Source of the DNA: Eutypa lata
Lineage: Eukaryota > Ascomycota > Sordariomycetes > Xylariales > Diatrypaceae
Length of the DNA: 64,000 nt
Assembly: GCA_022661535.1 (NCBI GenBank)
Contig: JAKULF010000001.1
Location: forward strand, 1,860,001-1,924,000
Direction of reading: 5' to 3'
A program made the translations under genes and the position numbers. Shown here piece by piece: positions 24,291 through 38,014 of this stretch; within the stretch, counting starts at the first letter, position 1; every line of letters starts with the position of its first letter. The notes beneath the pieces are model-generated. The model was given only the letters and a program-made list of their open reading frames with translations. It was not told where the DNA came from and searched no databases.

Positions 24291-26851
24291 AACTGGTCGG
24301 TATGAAGGTAAGTTATTCAATGTTCCAATGTCGTACAAATGTAGCACCCTATAAGTTCTTCTGTTACGTTTCTCAACGTGATGTGATGTAACAATGCTTA
24401 AGTTGACTGGAATACAAGCACGTTTTGTTTGTCTTATTCATCCGAGTCTCCCCCGTTAGTTAGTAGGTAAACCAAGTCAGTAGGTACTCGTTGATTTTCT
24501 GTTGTGTCATCCCTAGGCTGAGACATATATATGTAGGTATGCAACTACCTACTTCGTGGGAGGAGACGTCGGAGACTGAAACGGTCCAAACGCTGGGGAA
24601 AGGCCTTGGCGTGATTCTGATGTTAGGTTTCGAATCCAATGCTGACGATACCATGTATATCAATGGTGACACTAGAATTTGTTCCGAGGTAGGAGAACCG
24701 GATTTGCTGACTTGTTTTATTTCTTGTAAACGTGTCTCCCGGGATCATTCATTAACAGCGACGAGTTATCACAGCAAACTCGGGCTTTCATTGATTCGAG
24801 GTCTAACAACAGTGGGTATGATATGTATTGGTCCCTGGACCTTGACAAATCGGACGTTTTGGGGGCTGGGTTAGGTGAGAGGGAGTAACACAGGGAACCT
24901 AGTACTGGCGACCCGAAGGATGATTGTCATTCGGGGACCTAGTTTTAAGGCGTCCAATAAATCATGCGTTTACCAGTTTGACTAACTATCAAAGACGGCG
25001 TCAGCCAACAAGAAGTCTTTATGGGCTATAATTATCTGGGATGTTCAAATCCAAGTAATTGGTTTAACTGCGCAAGGGATTAAACCCGAATGTGTTGATA
25101 TAGGAATTTGGAGTTTTGATAGGTCCGTTGCGGGATCGCGGGGGAGACCAAAGATAATGACTTATAGGTATGTAGACAAGTACTTACACCCGAACTGTGA
25201 TACGCTTAAAGTAGATGATCGTCTGCTCAATGGACAGTTAGTAGGAGATTCAAACTACCTGCATAGATGGAGAGCTTTAGTTGATTGTTTGACCGCTCAA
25301 TTAGGGCTTTAAACAGAATCCCTTGCATCCGCTATTCTTCTTATCCAAAGTCATAACTACCTAGGTAACTAGAGGTTATAGCAGGTCATCCTACCTGTGA
25401 AGAGGAGGTTGTGCTCCGTGACATCAGACGGCTCTAGCTAGGCCGAGTGGGATGAAATTATGGGGACTTGAGAAGTTAAGTGAGAAGAAACGCTTACACG
25501 CGGCGGAAAAGGCGGAGCCGAATCCTACGTCGTCGAGTAGAATGACGATGTTAGAATACGAAATCAAATATCGATCTGACGTGTGAGGGGACGGTTGTGG
25601 TCAGACAAGACGAGTAAGGGAGGTAATTCTTGTGTATGAGGACGACAGTTCGCTAGACGAAGGAGTTCAATACCTTTCGTGCTACGCCTATGGCCACCGA
25701 CAACGGGGGCAGCTGAAAGATACGGATTGGAAGCTATGAATGGAACTTATGCAGCTGTCTCGATCTGGCAATGTAAGCTCCTCGCCCAAAGGAGCAGCCG
25801 AATGAAGTGAAGTGAGATTATGACCCGTTACTGTCGTCGACCGGTCTTTTCAAAAGTGTCATGGGGTACAAATGCCAGGAATAAGGTGGTCAGCACTAAA
25901 TCCCAGAGATCAGGAAACTTCTGAGCTTTAAAGGGAACGAAAGAGACGCTAGGGTTGGTGGCGGATATCAATGTGAGTATTTTACCTAAGCTGGTCGTCT
26001 TTTCGGGATTTGAAACTTAGAGGTAACGTAGGTAGTATGGCCCATCTACAGAAAGAAACAGAGGCCGAGATGCACAGGGCCGCTGCATGACACTGGCATC
26101 GGAGATGACGATACACTGAGATGATGCACTCAAATAGACCACGGGACCTTGAATCACGAAAACCGTCTTTGCCTCTCTTCTCCACGTCTCGGACATATGT
26201 TCTACTTAAGTTGCGGGTGATCGGCGGAGATCAGTTCGACTTCGAGCATCTCGTACATCGAACTATCTAGTGGGCCATATAAAGAAACGTACGAAGGAAG
26301 CAAGCAAGTGGCAAACACCTTTTTTCAATCCATAGCTAGTGAGACAGCCTAGACTAGAGAGTAAAGGAGAATAACGTTAGCTGCTGGTTGGCTCATCACA
26401 ATGAATGTGTGTGTGGATGTGTATCTGGGCATATGTATCTGTGCAGATAATCCTCAAATCCATATGTATGTAAGTATCCAGCCATCTTCTTTTACTTAAG
26501 CTGAAAGGCGATAGATATCCACTCTCGGAGGCAAGTTTCTCTGATTAGTTGACTGGAAAACCATGGCGACCTGTCGAGTGAGTTCCCGACGCAGCTCTTG
26601 GTCTTGGCAGCTTAAGGATTGTAGAGAGGTGTATTTATCGATGCATATATGGAAAGATGTTACCTACTGTGTGTCTTAGGGAGTGTAGCGATTGAAATCA
26701 TACAGCAGCAGTTGAAGCTATAAAAGGTAAACACATAACTATTAGGCTATGCAGGTAGGTATCAGTGGTAATACGACGGCAATGTAGAAGTCCGGCACAA
26801 GTGAGGTCATAAGTGTGACTGAAGGAGGCGGTATTCCGTTAGAGGCTCTTA

Positions 26852-26880
26852 GAAGCTATTTTGAAGCTATTTCGAAGCTA
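26852..26880. repeat. three imperfect 12-bp repeats
   Basis: GAAGCTATTTT, GAAGCTATTTC and GAAGCTAATT follow each other at 26852-26884. No coding context. Confidence 0.7.
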
Positions 26881-27311
26881 ATTGTTACTAGTATTTAAAC
26901 AACATTATGCTCCAATAAAGATGACGTTCTCATCAGCCTTCCTTACCAACTTATCTATCTGTCCTAAGTAGGCAAATCTAAAGGGCAGCTGAGTATTCTT
27001 ACTGGCTTACAGGTTAACCAGGTATGGTTCTTATCGATAGATAGAGACCTGATAGACATATCGATAGGTATATGTACAGCCTATCTAACTACAGTTCGGT
27101 TCCAACAGTTCTAGTTGCATGTGTTTCTGCAAGCCACGTCTTACCATTTCTAGAACTTTACTCACCAATTCTCGTGTAAGTAGTAGATATGCAATGGCAA
27201 TGAATGTCTTGGTTAAGTAAACAATATTTCCGACTTAAAGTTAAATCTCTCGCTTCCAAAATCCCGGCATTAGATCGTCTCAGATATCATGCTGTGTAAT
27301 TTAATGCATTA

Positions 27312-27585
27312 CGAAGGTAGCGGTCAAAAGTTAGAGGACTCGGATACTTGCCCTACAGTAAGCTTAAACATCGTCTTGTACAGTATACAAAAAGCTTGGG
27401 TGGCCAAGCGCCCTAGCATCACTAAAGATATTCCCGCTTTAGCTTATCGGTACGCTATGTGATAAGTATCTTTTAGTGAACAATCCGCTAATCGATCTTA
27501 TCTGCCAAGTATACAGTTTTATTTAACTCTTTGACACTAGGGCCGGATTGTCCATGAGTCCTCTCACTTTTGACCGCTACCTTCG
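27312..27585. mobile_element. 274-bp MITE, Tc1/mariner-like
   Basis: Terminal inverted repeats of 30 bp match at 29 positions; both ends start CGAAGGTAGCGGTCAAAAGT when read inward. Each end is flanked by TA (27310-27311 and 27586-27587), the target duplication of Tc1/mariner/pogo-type elements. The interior has a nested imperfect hairpin (27420-27430 with 27467-27478; 27443-27448 with 27461-27466) and no coding capacity, so movement would need a transposase encoded elsewhere. Only one copy is seen in this window. Confidence 0.85.
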
Positions 27586-30500
27586 TACCTTCCTAGAAAA
27601 ACGACCTCCTCAATACAAGGCATGGAACCCCGCCAGTTTAGGTATTGTGCATTAGCTAGGTGCCCTCTGCCTCTGTAGCGTGCTAGGCGCCAACCACCGC
27701 ATATATCAAGATACATACAACCCACCTATCTATCTACCTACCTTGCTATCTAGTTAACCTGACCTACATGCATACATACATACATGTATATACATACATC
27801 CACACCAACCCATCTATTAATCACCACCAATACCACAAGGACGATGACTGCTACTACTACCACCATCACCACCACCACCAGCCTCTTTAAAGAATCGGAA
27901 TACGAAATCAGTTACTCGCCTGCCCGGTATATCTTCTTTTGCATGTATACTATTCATTCTTTAGACGATATCTACGTCAGGTAAATCCCACCTTGTAGGG
28001 CCTCCAAGACATCAGAACCCTACTACTACTACTATTTGGCGCTTCCTGCGTTTCCCGATTAATTCTCTTGGTTTCTAAGGTTACCGTGGTTCCTCCACCT
28101 CTTCACAACGGGACTACCCTAGAGTAGATGCTAGGTAGTAGAATGAGTCTAATAGGTAGGCAGGCAGTACATGAATAGGTAAGTAGCAGGTATTCAAGTA
28201 TTGAACCGGTCTGCCAGTACGATGTATCAAAAATACCTACATAGTAGGTCTAAGTAGTTAATTACTACATACTCCCTATGCCTGCGATGTTGAATGTGGA
28301 CTATATTAGTTTCCGATCCTTGAGCTCCACTCTTACGCACATCACTCTCCACCCATCAAGACAACCTTCAGGGTGAAGGAGGGTAACATGGCGTAGTTCC
28401 TCACGTTCACCTTATGAGATCAAATGCCTGTTCTCATGCCACTTTACTCCTTTGACTGGTGGTTCACTGGATGGATCGGCCCTCAACTACCGAAGCCCGA
28501 CGAGGATAAGAACGGGAGTATGGGGTAAAAAGATGGAAGCAAATACGTATGTATGTGCTAGAACTGGGCAAAATTAAGGAGAGAAGATGCAGTACCAAAG
28601 ATTCAAGTCCATACCAAGATACTGTAACTTATAACTAACTTGCAGTACATTTAGCAGGTGTCTATATAGCCCGTGGGAACGCACCTATGCTGTTATGTAG
28701 TCCACCGCTACTAAAACCACCACCCACTTAGTTACCGCTAAGAGATATGAGCATCTCCCCCTCTTCTATTTTATAAGTATAACATTACTTACCTATCTAA
28801 GCGGGTACGAACAGATATTTGACCCCTACATACTTAGTTAGTATGCCTTTCCCATCGAAATAAGCCTTATTAAAACCTCCAAACTGTCTAGGCTTAGATA
28901 TTCCTGTCATGTGCCCGTTATTTCTCGGTCCGTCCGTCATGTTCCAGATATTAACGGCAACATTTATGATCCCATCCCTAGCTCCGCCGTCAGCGCCACT
29001 AACTAACTACAACCAACTTGATAAGCAGAAAGGTCATGTTGAGAGCCCCAGATTGTTCTCCGTGTTGACTTCAGGCAGTTCAGGTAGCCATTCAACAGTT
29101 GCCCGCCAAGGCGTGTGTGTTGCCTGTGTAAATATTGCCACAATCAACAGCCTCCTTCATCAACCTCTTAGGCTTCTCCGATCCTCTTTAAGCCATCACA
29201 CCGTTAAGCAAATGGGGCTGAGTGTCTCGAATACTCTACTTTGACTCGTTGCTCACTACGCCCTTTCTACACGCGCACATGCTCACACAATCGATGCCAT
29301 CCCACCAGACCACCCACCCGTCACCCACTTATACCAACTTGCCGTTCAGCCTTTTGGCGATCATCCACTCAAATCATGCACACCCTGGTGGCCTCGCAGA
29401 ACAACCCTTGCCCATTCTAGACAAGGCCACCAATGCCGCCGCGCTCATCACAACCCAACCATGGTTAGTTTGAGTATCTTACTTACCGGCTTTACCCATG
29501 CGTAATTCACACCTTCCTCTTGACGCGTCCGCGCCTGTTCTCTGTCTTGGCGAAAACCGTTCACACTCTGCAACCGCGGGGTGCATCATTGGGGCTTTCC
29601 CAAGGCGCATGCCATTGTGGCAAGAGGCTTGAAGGCGCACACTATGCCTACGTACAATACGTATGTACTTAGAGCTAGGTTGTAGTTACATGTCTATGTG
29701 TCTATCTATCTATTCAAGATGCGCTAGCGCTAGCAATGAGTCCACCCGTCGCACTCAGTTCAGCTGTTATTGACCTCTCCTTCGTCTCTAGGGAGGCGTC
29801 TTATACGTCGAATTTAGTAACCCCAGGACTGTAAGAATTGATACCCAAGACCCGAAGGGCGCAAGTCAGTCAGTTGACCTCCAACCTCTGCAAACTTGTC
29901 TTGACGAGACCCTCAAAACTGCCGTGAGTCATAATCTCTCCTACCGTTACACACGAATTTTCGGGGAATTTGTCGTCATTGCCGCCATAATATGAACCTC
30001 CCCTTCCCAAACACGGGAGAGCATACGGTACCTACAAAAATGCCGTATTATCATGAACTAGTCCGTCCTCCATTGAAAGCGATCCGAGCCATTCCCTCCC
30101 TCCTCCGTCCAATGGGCCTAGAGTCAGCCACCATCTCCTAAAACGTCTGCGGTGTGGTCCACACCCTTACCTTGCTTGGACGAATCATGAGCCAACCTCC
30201 CTCACCCACTTCTAATCCCTCCCGAGCATCCGTCCTCTCTATACTTTGTACACTTGCCTTTGGTCTATAGCACGTGGAATCTAGTTACCTACCGCCTACC
30301 TACCTGGAGGGAATGTCTGATCTAGACTATGGCCGGGGCTCTTTGTAAAACAAACAGGCTTATACGTGACTTACCTATCAACTATCAGGACTGGCTAGTT
30401 ATTGACTAGTTATTCGCAACTAGTTTCCTACATATATGCCCTTTTCTCGTGTTATCGCCCTTGTCGCATTTCACCGCTATATGTTACCTCCCACATGACT

Positions 30501-30799
30501 TCAACGCTCCCTCCATCGGCGGGACAAGTCGTGAGACTTGAGAACCAACATGATGTACTTCTCTTCGTTCTCTTATGTAGAAACCTGGTCATCAACCCCG
30601 TTGCAGGGGACTTCCCGGGGGGTTTCAAGATCGACTGACATCCACAATTACCCCCCCAAGACAAGATTTACCTACATGCTTAAGCGAGTGCAGCTGCAGC
30701 CGTATTGACAGCCGATCTATTATACTATGTATAGCCGCTGCTCTCCACTTTTTATACCGGCCTATTAGATATCCCACCAGGTCAGCTTCCACTCTCTTA

Positions 30800-30840
30800 T
30801 ACACACACGCACACACACACACACACACATACACATACGT
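30800..30840. repeat. CA dinucleotide microsatellite
   Basis: An ACACAC run with a single G interruption is followed by ATACACATACGTACATGCATACGTACG. Noncoding. Confidence 0.85.
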
Positions 30841-32201
30841 ACATGCATACGTACGAGATATTTCTAACTCTGCCGGTTCTGCAGATCGATATGTTGGTCA
30901 AGCTCTTGGTGCTCAAAGGACTACTACATACATGCATGAGATCTTCGTAGAAATCGTCAGTCGATGAATGAGCTCCTCCCCATCTCTGCCCCTCTCGTTC
31001 CCCCCCCCTTTATACCCACTTCATTTAGCTCCCGTCAACCTTCTTCCTCTCTACTACCCTACTTTCTCCCTTATAAGAAAAATCGAAGAAAAAGACCCTT
31101 TTCGCGGCCTTTTTTGCTCCGCTGCAGTGCAACACCTGACGATGGTCAGCGCTTCTGAGCAGAATAACGACCCTCCCGCCCATCTCCCGGCATTCCGAAC
31201 AGGGTATAATGTCTCTCGTGGGGTTACATCATGATCGCTACCGGGGTTTTCGGCTGCCGCGTCTTATTTGCCAGGTTCAGCGGCCACACCACACGCACGC
31301 ACACAGACAGACACACTCTATATACCACCATATCCCGGACCGGGGGGTGGATGGGTCTTCAAATATTCGAGATATGTATCCCATGATGCGATATACCCCA
31401 CATCCGCCCACACAAAAAATAAACTGACGACCACAAGGGATATCCTATGTAACTGACTGCTACGCTGCTGCTTACACGGGGTATACAGTCTGCGTGCGTC
31501 TCCTTGTATGCGTATATGAGAGTCTACAATCCGCGAGCATTTACCTACATATCCCCGCGGGTCGTCCTCGAGCACACACGCGCGTGCGCCCACATACAGT
31601 ACACACACCCCATCTTCCTGTCACGGCCAGTGCGTTGCAATAGGTATCCTATGTGGTGTACGTATACGCCGCAACTCTTTCTGCCTAGTTAGTCCTTGAC
31701 CCCCCACCTACAAAAAGTTAGCCATCTCCATCTCCTCCCTCCCTCTCTCTTCTCGGGCTTCGGAACTCGGGACGGCGGTGAACTTCGCCACAGGCTTGCG
31801 TATCGCACCCATCTATCTAATATTACGTTCTCGATCGCCCATCGCGGATGCAGAGTAGATGGGTCTATTACGCCTCAAGCGAGGCGAGAGTGTTGCATAG
31901 GGGTAGTATAGCTCATCGCTAGTGCGCGTCTTATAGTTATAGTCCAAGAAGATACCCAGAAACGGGTAATAACATACATACTTAGAGAGCGCGGCTCCAA
32001 CAAGACGAAAGCCGCCACCCCGCGACGCGCATGGGCTGATGACCATACAGAATGGCTGCGGTATGCCACATCGGGAAGTGGTAGCTAGTCAGTACGCCAC
32101 ACCCTCCGGGTCCGGTGCTCATCGATGTATGCATGACATGCATTATGCATCAGCAGCTACCGTAGATAGACAGTGCTTACAAGGACCAGGAGCCGAGCTT
32201 G

Positions 32202-32225
32202 TTTGCTGCTGCTGCTGCTGCTGCT
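32202..32225. repeat. GCT trinucleotide microsatellite
   Basis: Seven consecutive CTG/GCT units in noncoding DNA, followed by interrupted TTATTGCTACTAACTACC sequence. It creates a spurious poly-Leu or poly-Cys frame. Confidence 0.85.
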
Positions 32226-33751
32226 ATTATTGCTACTAACTACCACTGCCGCTAGTAGTACTACTAGTACTCACTTCCTGTTTTGTTCCCTTCCCCTCCG
32301 CTTGTTTCATCTCCATCATTCAAACTACCATCATGCGGGAGATTGGCGACACTTGCCAGGACCCAAATCCGGGATGGGTGTGACCTACCTACATACATAC
32401 CCGCCCTCTTCCCCATCACGTACCATTTTATGTATGAACGATTTGTTTCATCATAATCAGGACTATCACCACCATATCACCACCACCCCTTCCTTGAAAT
32501 ATCCCGTATATCTCGACGTAACTTTCCAAGAACCGGCCGGCAGATGCCGCCTCCCGGATCATCACAGCGTGGCAAAAGTAATCCCTGAAAGGGTCGCGTA
32601 AAAGAATATACATAGAAAAGAGCACCTCCCTCCTTCCCCTCCATCTCTACCCACCTATCTACCTACTTACCTACTTACATACTTACGTCCTCGTCACGTC
32701 ACACGCGTTCTTTGATTCCCATCTATGATCCCGGAGGCCACGAGGAAACGCGAGTCTATTCACGTTTACGTCATGTCGTCATGGATACCTAAGGGAAGTG
32801 GTGATAGTAACAAGAAGTGACGAGGTTTGTTTGTTAAAAGGTAAGCGCTAAATGCATATATGTGCGTGAGTGATGACGAGACCATCTTTTATCCGATACA
32901 CGGGATGAAAGAGAAGTCAAAAACGGGACAAGAGCCGTGAGTGACCTCACGAGTCAAAATGGAGTTGCTGATACTACGATAATGACTCAGTGGCAAAAAA
33001 AAAGGGAGTATGCGCGGGAGAGGAAGAGGAAGAGCCAGCCAGCCCCTGAGACTCCTCGGTTACAGTTTCCTATAGACCCGTAGTAAATTCCGCATCACAA
33101 GACCGCTCCCGTAACTAGCAGGTAGGTGGGCAGGCAAGTAAGCTAGGAAGCCTTTTTGTCTGCGTGATCTGCCATATGACTCCTATGTTTCCCCCTCCAT
33201 CAAGTTCGCTTCTTACCCCCTAAGGTGGTTGATCTAAGAGTAATAGGAGTGCTGGAGCTGGTTAGTTAGATAGATAGCCAAGTAGTTAATTCAGCAAACG
33301 TTTCCTTGAATGAGAAGAATATACAGTGGGGGTTCATCTGCAAGAAAAGACCCCCTGGAGGAAATACGTGATGTGCGTATATGAGAATAATTCCATATAT
33401 TGCATAATGCCTAGTATGATTATAACTATGTACTTACTCCCGGAACCTTATTACCTACGTATAAATGTATATGACGACACCCGGGCCGAGCCACGCCTAT
33501 CCCGCTTGGCGGGCAGGCAAGTGAGCAAGCAAACTGGAGCTGGACCTCTTCATTTTACGCTTATTAATAAATAGGCATGAGGAACTGGAGGTTTGTAGAG
33601 ATATAGATAAGTACATAGGCAATTAGGCGTGAACCAAGCGGCTGGATCCCTTTTTAAAATGTGTAACAAACCAGACCAAGGCCTCACTCTCGGATCTCGG
33701 ATTCGGGTGTGGCTTAGCGGACCCTTCTTCTCCCTTTCTCCCTCCCGGTAG

Positions 33752-33777
33752 GCTGATTGATTGATTGATTGATTGAT
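33752..33777. repeat. GATT tetranucleotide microsatellite
   Basis: About six GATT units in noncoding DNA. A GAGAC pentamer array lies nearby at about 34110-34132. Confidence 0.85.
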
Positions 33778-36700
33778 CGAAAAACCGGTCACTGCTCCTA
33801 TATTTAGCTGTGTACCGAACTATATATGTACAAGTATACGAAACATTGCCATGTAGACAGAGATTGTCGGAAACAAAGTCACACACGAAGCTATTCGCTT
33901 AATAATCACCATATATCGATATTATACATCCAAATATTGCGATATAATATAATACAACTCCAACGCAGCTAAAACCCCCAAAAACAGGTTATCATTTATT
34001 ACTAATCACGAGTTATATAATCCACAAACCAACCTACCAAATTAAACTGCTTAGAAAAATTCGGTTCAGTTTCCGTCCCGCGAGGTCAGCCAGGTGACTA
34101 ACGTGATGAGACGAGACGAGACGAGACGAGATGAAATACCAGAACCAGCATCCGGATAGGTCGGCTGCCGGGCGGATGTGGGATAATTAAGTAGATAGAA
34201 AAGTAGGTAGGTAGGTAGGTAGAAAGGTAGGTGGGCTCGTATTTGGGGCGCGGCTCCTCATTGGGAGGAAAGCTTGTTTATTGTGTGTATATGTGTGTGG
34301 GTGTTGGAGTAAATCCGGTTCGGGATTGGTTCGATCAGAGCTGGTTGGCTCGTGGCTGCCTGTTCGCCTGTTCGCCTGACTGCCTGACTGGCTATAACTT
34401 ACTAATTATCAGCCTTCCTACCTGACTGCCCGCATGCCCGCCCCTCTTCGATGTTAGGCTGGTTGGTGACCGAAGTAAACTGAGTGCGAATGTGCGATTG
34501 TGATTGTGATTGTGATTGTGCGTGATCGTCTACTGGCTGGGTGAGTGGTGGCCCGCTTGGCTTTCTTCGTAGCTCATTAGTTGGACTGAGCTGAGCGTAG
34601 TGCGCGCCTTGTTGACTAACTAGCTGGTTGGTTGGCTGGCTGACTAGGCGGCTGAAAATATCTATGGATTGGATGGGTGTTGAGGTGTCTAGGTAATTGA
34701 CCACTAGGGGGTTTCGGTGAGGGGTCCCGGTTAATATTGTTTGTTTGTTATGTTTAAGAATTGAAGAAAATGATTTGTTCGAGAGTCAGAAGACCTATGC
34801 TATGCCCTCGATGCTATTGGTTTCGGTGTAAATTCCTTCCGTCTTTGGTCCTATACTTAGCTCTCCATCTCGATATGTTAGGCTCACTACCGGTTGATTA
34901 GCTTCGTAAGTGGTATGGTATAAGTCTCATTCGTGAGAAAGTGCGAGTGTAGCATAATTGTATGGTATGGTGTGGGTGTGCGAAAAGCATGACGTTGACC
35001 GGTGAGGGAAAAAGGGGCTGTGTAATGTGTGGCAATTGCCAGCTCGTGAGGCCAGGGTAAAAGAGCCTCACCGTGTTTGCCTCCTGGGTGAGTGGGCATT
35101 TGGCTGCCTAGGACGTGTTGGCTGCCTGGGGCTCCTTGGTGTGACCTTGAGCTTTAGATAGGCGTTGTTGCGCTGTGACTTAGCAATGAAGAGTTATGGC
35201 GAACTTCTAATAAAGCCCGACTATCAAATTGTAGTTTAGGGGTCGTATTGGCGACTCTGGAAGGTTTTCTAAGTGCATTCTTCCACAGTAGTGCTACTAG
35301 AGCCTATATCAAGTCACTGCCTATGGAAGTGAGTTTGTGTCACAATCACATGAGCCTTGTATTTAACTAGGCTGTCGAAGCTTAAAGTTTCGCTTAAAGA
35401 ATTATCAAGTGGTTTGCAAGATTCCAGGGGCGTATCAGCGGATTGTCTATTTGAAATTGCGATTACTCTATATTGCAGGCGAAAAGGGGGAAGTCCTTTG
35501 GGGTGAAAAATTAAGAATCATAAATCTATGTGAATCTACAGATAATTTAACATGTAATTGATCATCACTGTTTGAGTCAGAGATCATATAACTGGCCAGA
35601 AGCCTGGATCCTAGATTCATTCGGCTTTCATCTATGAGACTTGCCACGACTGGCCTAAATGAGACTGTTTGAAGCAATAGTAGCTAGATCTTAAATGTAG
35701 ATGAGCTATAGACTAATTCAACACACGCGTTCATACAGTGTCTCTATTAAATGGTGGTGAAGATGGTGGAGGACAAAGATAACAACAGTCAAGATACATG
35801 GAAAGGTGGAGCGTACGTAAATTTAATGCCATATGTCTATGAAACATAGACATGGTCTTAGCCTACGTATATACAATACACGTCATGAATCATTGAAATG
35901 TAATACCTAGCTCTATGATATGACCCTTCTCATCGCGATCTCCGTCTTACTATGTGTAAGCTAGAGATAGGGGGTCAATGTCTAGAAAGGAAAACCGCTA
36001 GAACCTAAGACAGTTGACGCAGTAAGACAGGAGTCATTCATGCTAGAGCTGTTAATCACAGTCTCAACTTTCGATGAAACTGTTCTATATCATACCCTTC
36101 CAGCTAGTAAGGTTTTATATCTACGGAATATGTCTGAGTAAAGTTGCCCTAAATATCTTCTGTGTAGGAACTAGAAATCTTTAAAAGCAGGAAGTGGCTC
36201 CGCGATCATATAACTGATTCGCAGCAGGACACCCACTCAGGATGTGTATATATACAGACCAACTACCAAAGAGTAATCATGATTTCATTTATCAGCATCA
36301 TAAATATCACTTATTCATTCTAACACTACAAGTCCTCTACGGTTGATCAGTCTAGCGCTGTATTAACATCATACTCATCATCTCCGATGGCATAAAACCT
36401 TTTCACTTCCTCAAAGCCTGGGTAGGAGAGGAAGGAGATGGAGCATCCTACGGAAAATGTAGATATTTCCAGGACTGCCAGCCCAAACCCATCGCATGTC
36501 TAGGTCTCCTAACCTTATCCACCGTGTAGGTGTGTCTTCAAAAGCGCTCTAGCCTTGAAACAATAGCACCTACATCGAAAATACATTACAACGATACTAT
36601 ACCGAACTTCACAGCAGCATAGCTGATCCATGATCCCGAGAAAAGCAGCCTCTGGGGTATCGCAAAGATACGCCAAACGTTCTCGCAGGGTCGCTGGCCA

Positions 36701-37429
36701 GGAAAGCTGCGGACTTGGGCCAATCTCGCAACATTCATCGACCAGTCAATCAATCTCACAAAACTTATCAAAGCAAAAGATCGCAAACAAGTCTTAGTGT
36801 CGAAGAAAATGAGAATAACTATCACCTCCCAACTTTAGCCCAATAAGTCTATCTATATATTGGATATCGAGCATATGACAAAGAGGCAACTGCTCCCAAC
36901 CCTAGAAGTTGACGACGGTAATACTCATTTCGGGTTTACTGAATAGCGATGAAAGCTTGTTATATAGTTACGCATCCGGACCCCGGATCTAGAGGACTAC
37001 TTCGACGAATTTGATGGAAATTGGGCGCCATCTGCTAAATACATCAGAGTGGGTACCCTAAGGAGGGCCTCTGTTTTGACGAGAATGGCCACTTTGGCGA
37101 GGGTCTCAGGGGTTGAAGAGTGATACGACGATGTTAACGTAGACATGGCCTATTGCTTTTCGTATAGCGGTAAGGCCATGTTCGTCTGCTGCCGGGGTTG
37201 ACAGCATTTCGATAGAAGGCAGCTGTCGTTGTTCGTTCCAAACGGTTAAACGAATGAAGTGGATGCTGAATGATTCGCCGCGGTGTGTTATGTATCTTTT
37301 CGAGGGTCACGACGGCTTTCGAGACACGAGGTATAACCACTTGTTTAGTGTCATTTAAATGGGAGGATTGTGAAAGGTCCAACTCACCTGCCGATCTTAT
37401 CGATGAAGACGGCGACTTCGTCGAAGAAT

Positions 37430-37740
37430 TTGGTGGTCTTAACCCCTATGGTGAGGAGGAGGAGGTGGACGATGACAATGTTCATGATGAAAGATACCTA
37501 AGTGCACTTGTGCCTAACATACTGCCACAATACTTCCCATACCGTCCGAGTCCAACTGATACCAACCATTACCGGATATCGCAATCCTTATGGTGAGGGT
37601 GAGGAGGAGGGTGATGACCGCGACCGTGACGAGAGGTGCCTGAGTGCATCTGATACGCTGAACCAGCAGCCGCAGTACCTTGATTATCGTCCTAGTACTA
37701 CTAGCACTACTATAGATAACAACAACACCCTCTGATTAAG
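37430..37740 (+). pseudogene. duplicated acidic repeat, frame-shifted remnant
   Basis: Two similar blocks start at 37441 and 37583, 142 bp apart. Their translations align: NPYGEEEEVDDDNVHDERYL with NPYGEGEEEGDDRDRDERCL, then PQYFPYRPSPTDT with PQYLDYRPSTTST. The two copies lie in different reading frames because 142 is not a multiple of three, and no convincing intron joins them. Similar acidic coding-like sequence (DYFDEFDGNW near 36990) lies upstream but is interrupted. I read this as a decayed repeat protein gene, or a rapidly evolving one whose exons I cannot resolve. No family is recognised. Confidence 0.35.
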
Positions 37741-37861
37741 CTGAAGGGCACGTGCTTCCAGAAAGCAGTCCACGGAGTAACTCGGGGTATGTATATTTAG
37801 CCGGTGGAAGACATATAAGCCAAATTAATAATATAATTTTCAGCGAAGTAGCTATAGTTCA

Positions 37862-38014
37862 TACCCTATGGTGCAGTGGTTCTGCAACGCGGACCGAATT
37901 TACACATTCTTCATCTCTCAATTGGACTCCTTTCCCACTTCCCCGGGGCCCCTGCACCCTTCGCTTATTTTTTTTCTCTCAGGGTTCGAATCCTAAGCAA
38001 GCAATGTTTTTTTT
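37862..38014 (+). ncRNA. Pol III-like A/B-box unit, SINE- or tRNA-derived
   Basis: TGGTGCAGTGG at 37869-37879 fits the tRNA A-box consensus TRGYNNANNNG. GGTTCGAATCC at 37983-37993 fits the B-box consensus exactly, and a run of eight T (38007-38014) could end Pol III transcription. A D-arm-like stem (GTGC with GCAA) follows the A box. The boxes are about 103 bp apart, and the acceptor and T stems do not pair, so this is not an intact tRNA gene. It could be a tRNA-derived SINE head, a decayed tRNA or chance. Confidence 0.35.

Noticed and set aside
28909..29244. 111-codon plus-strand frame
   Set aside because: No domain, biased composition, and no conserved motif; probably random in gene-free DNA.
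32173..32601. 142-codon plus-strand open frame with a poly-Leu signal-like start
   Set aside because: The Leu run is a CTG microsatellite; the rest is low complexity and another frame over the same repeat reads poly-Cys.
37862..38000. Intact tRNA gene
   Set aside because: A and B boxes fit, but acceptor arms do not pair and box spacing is about 103 bp, so a functional tRNA is not supported.
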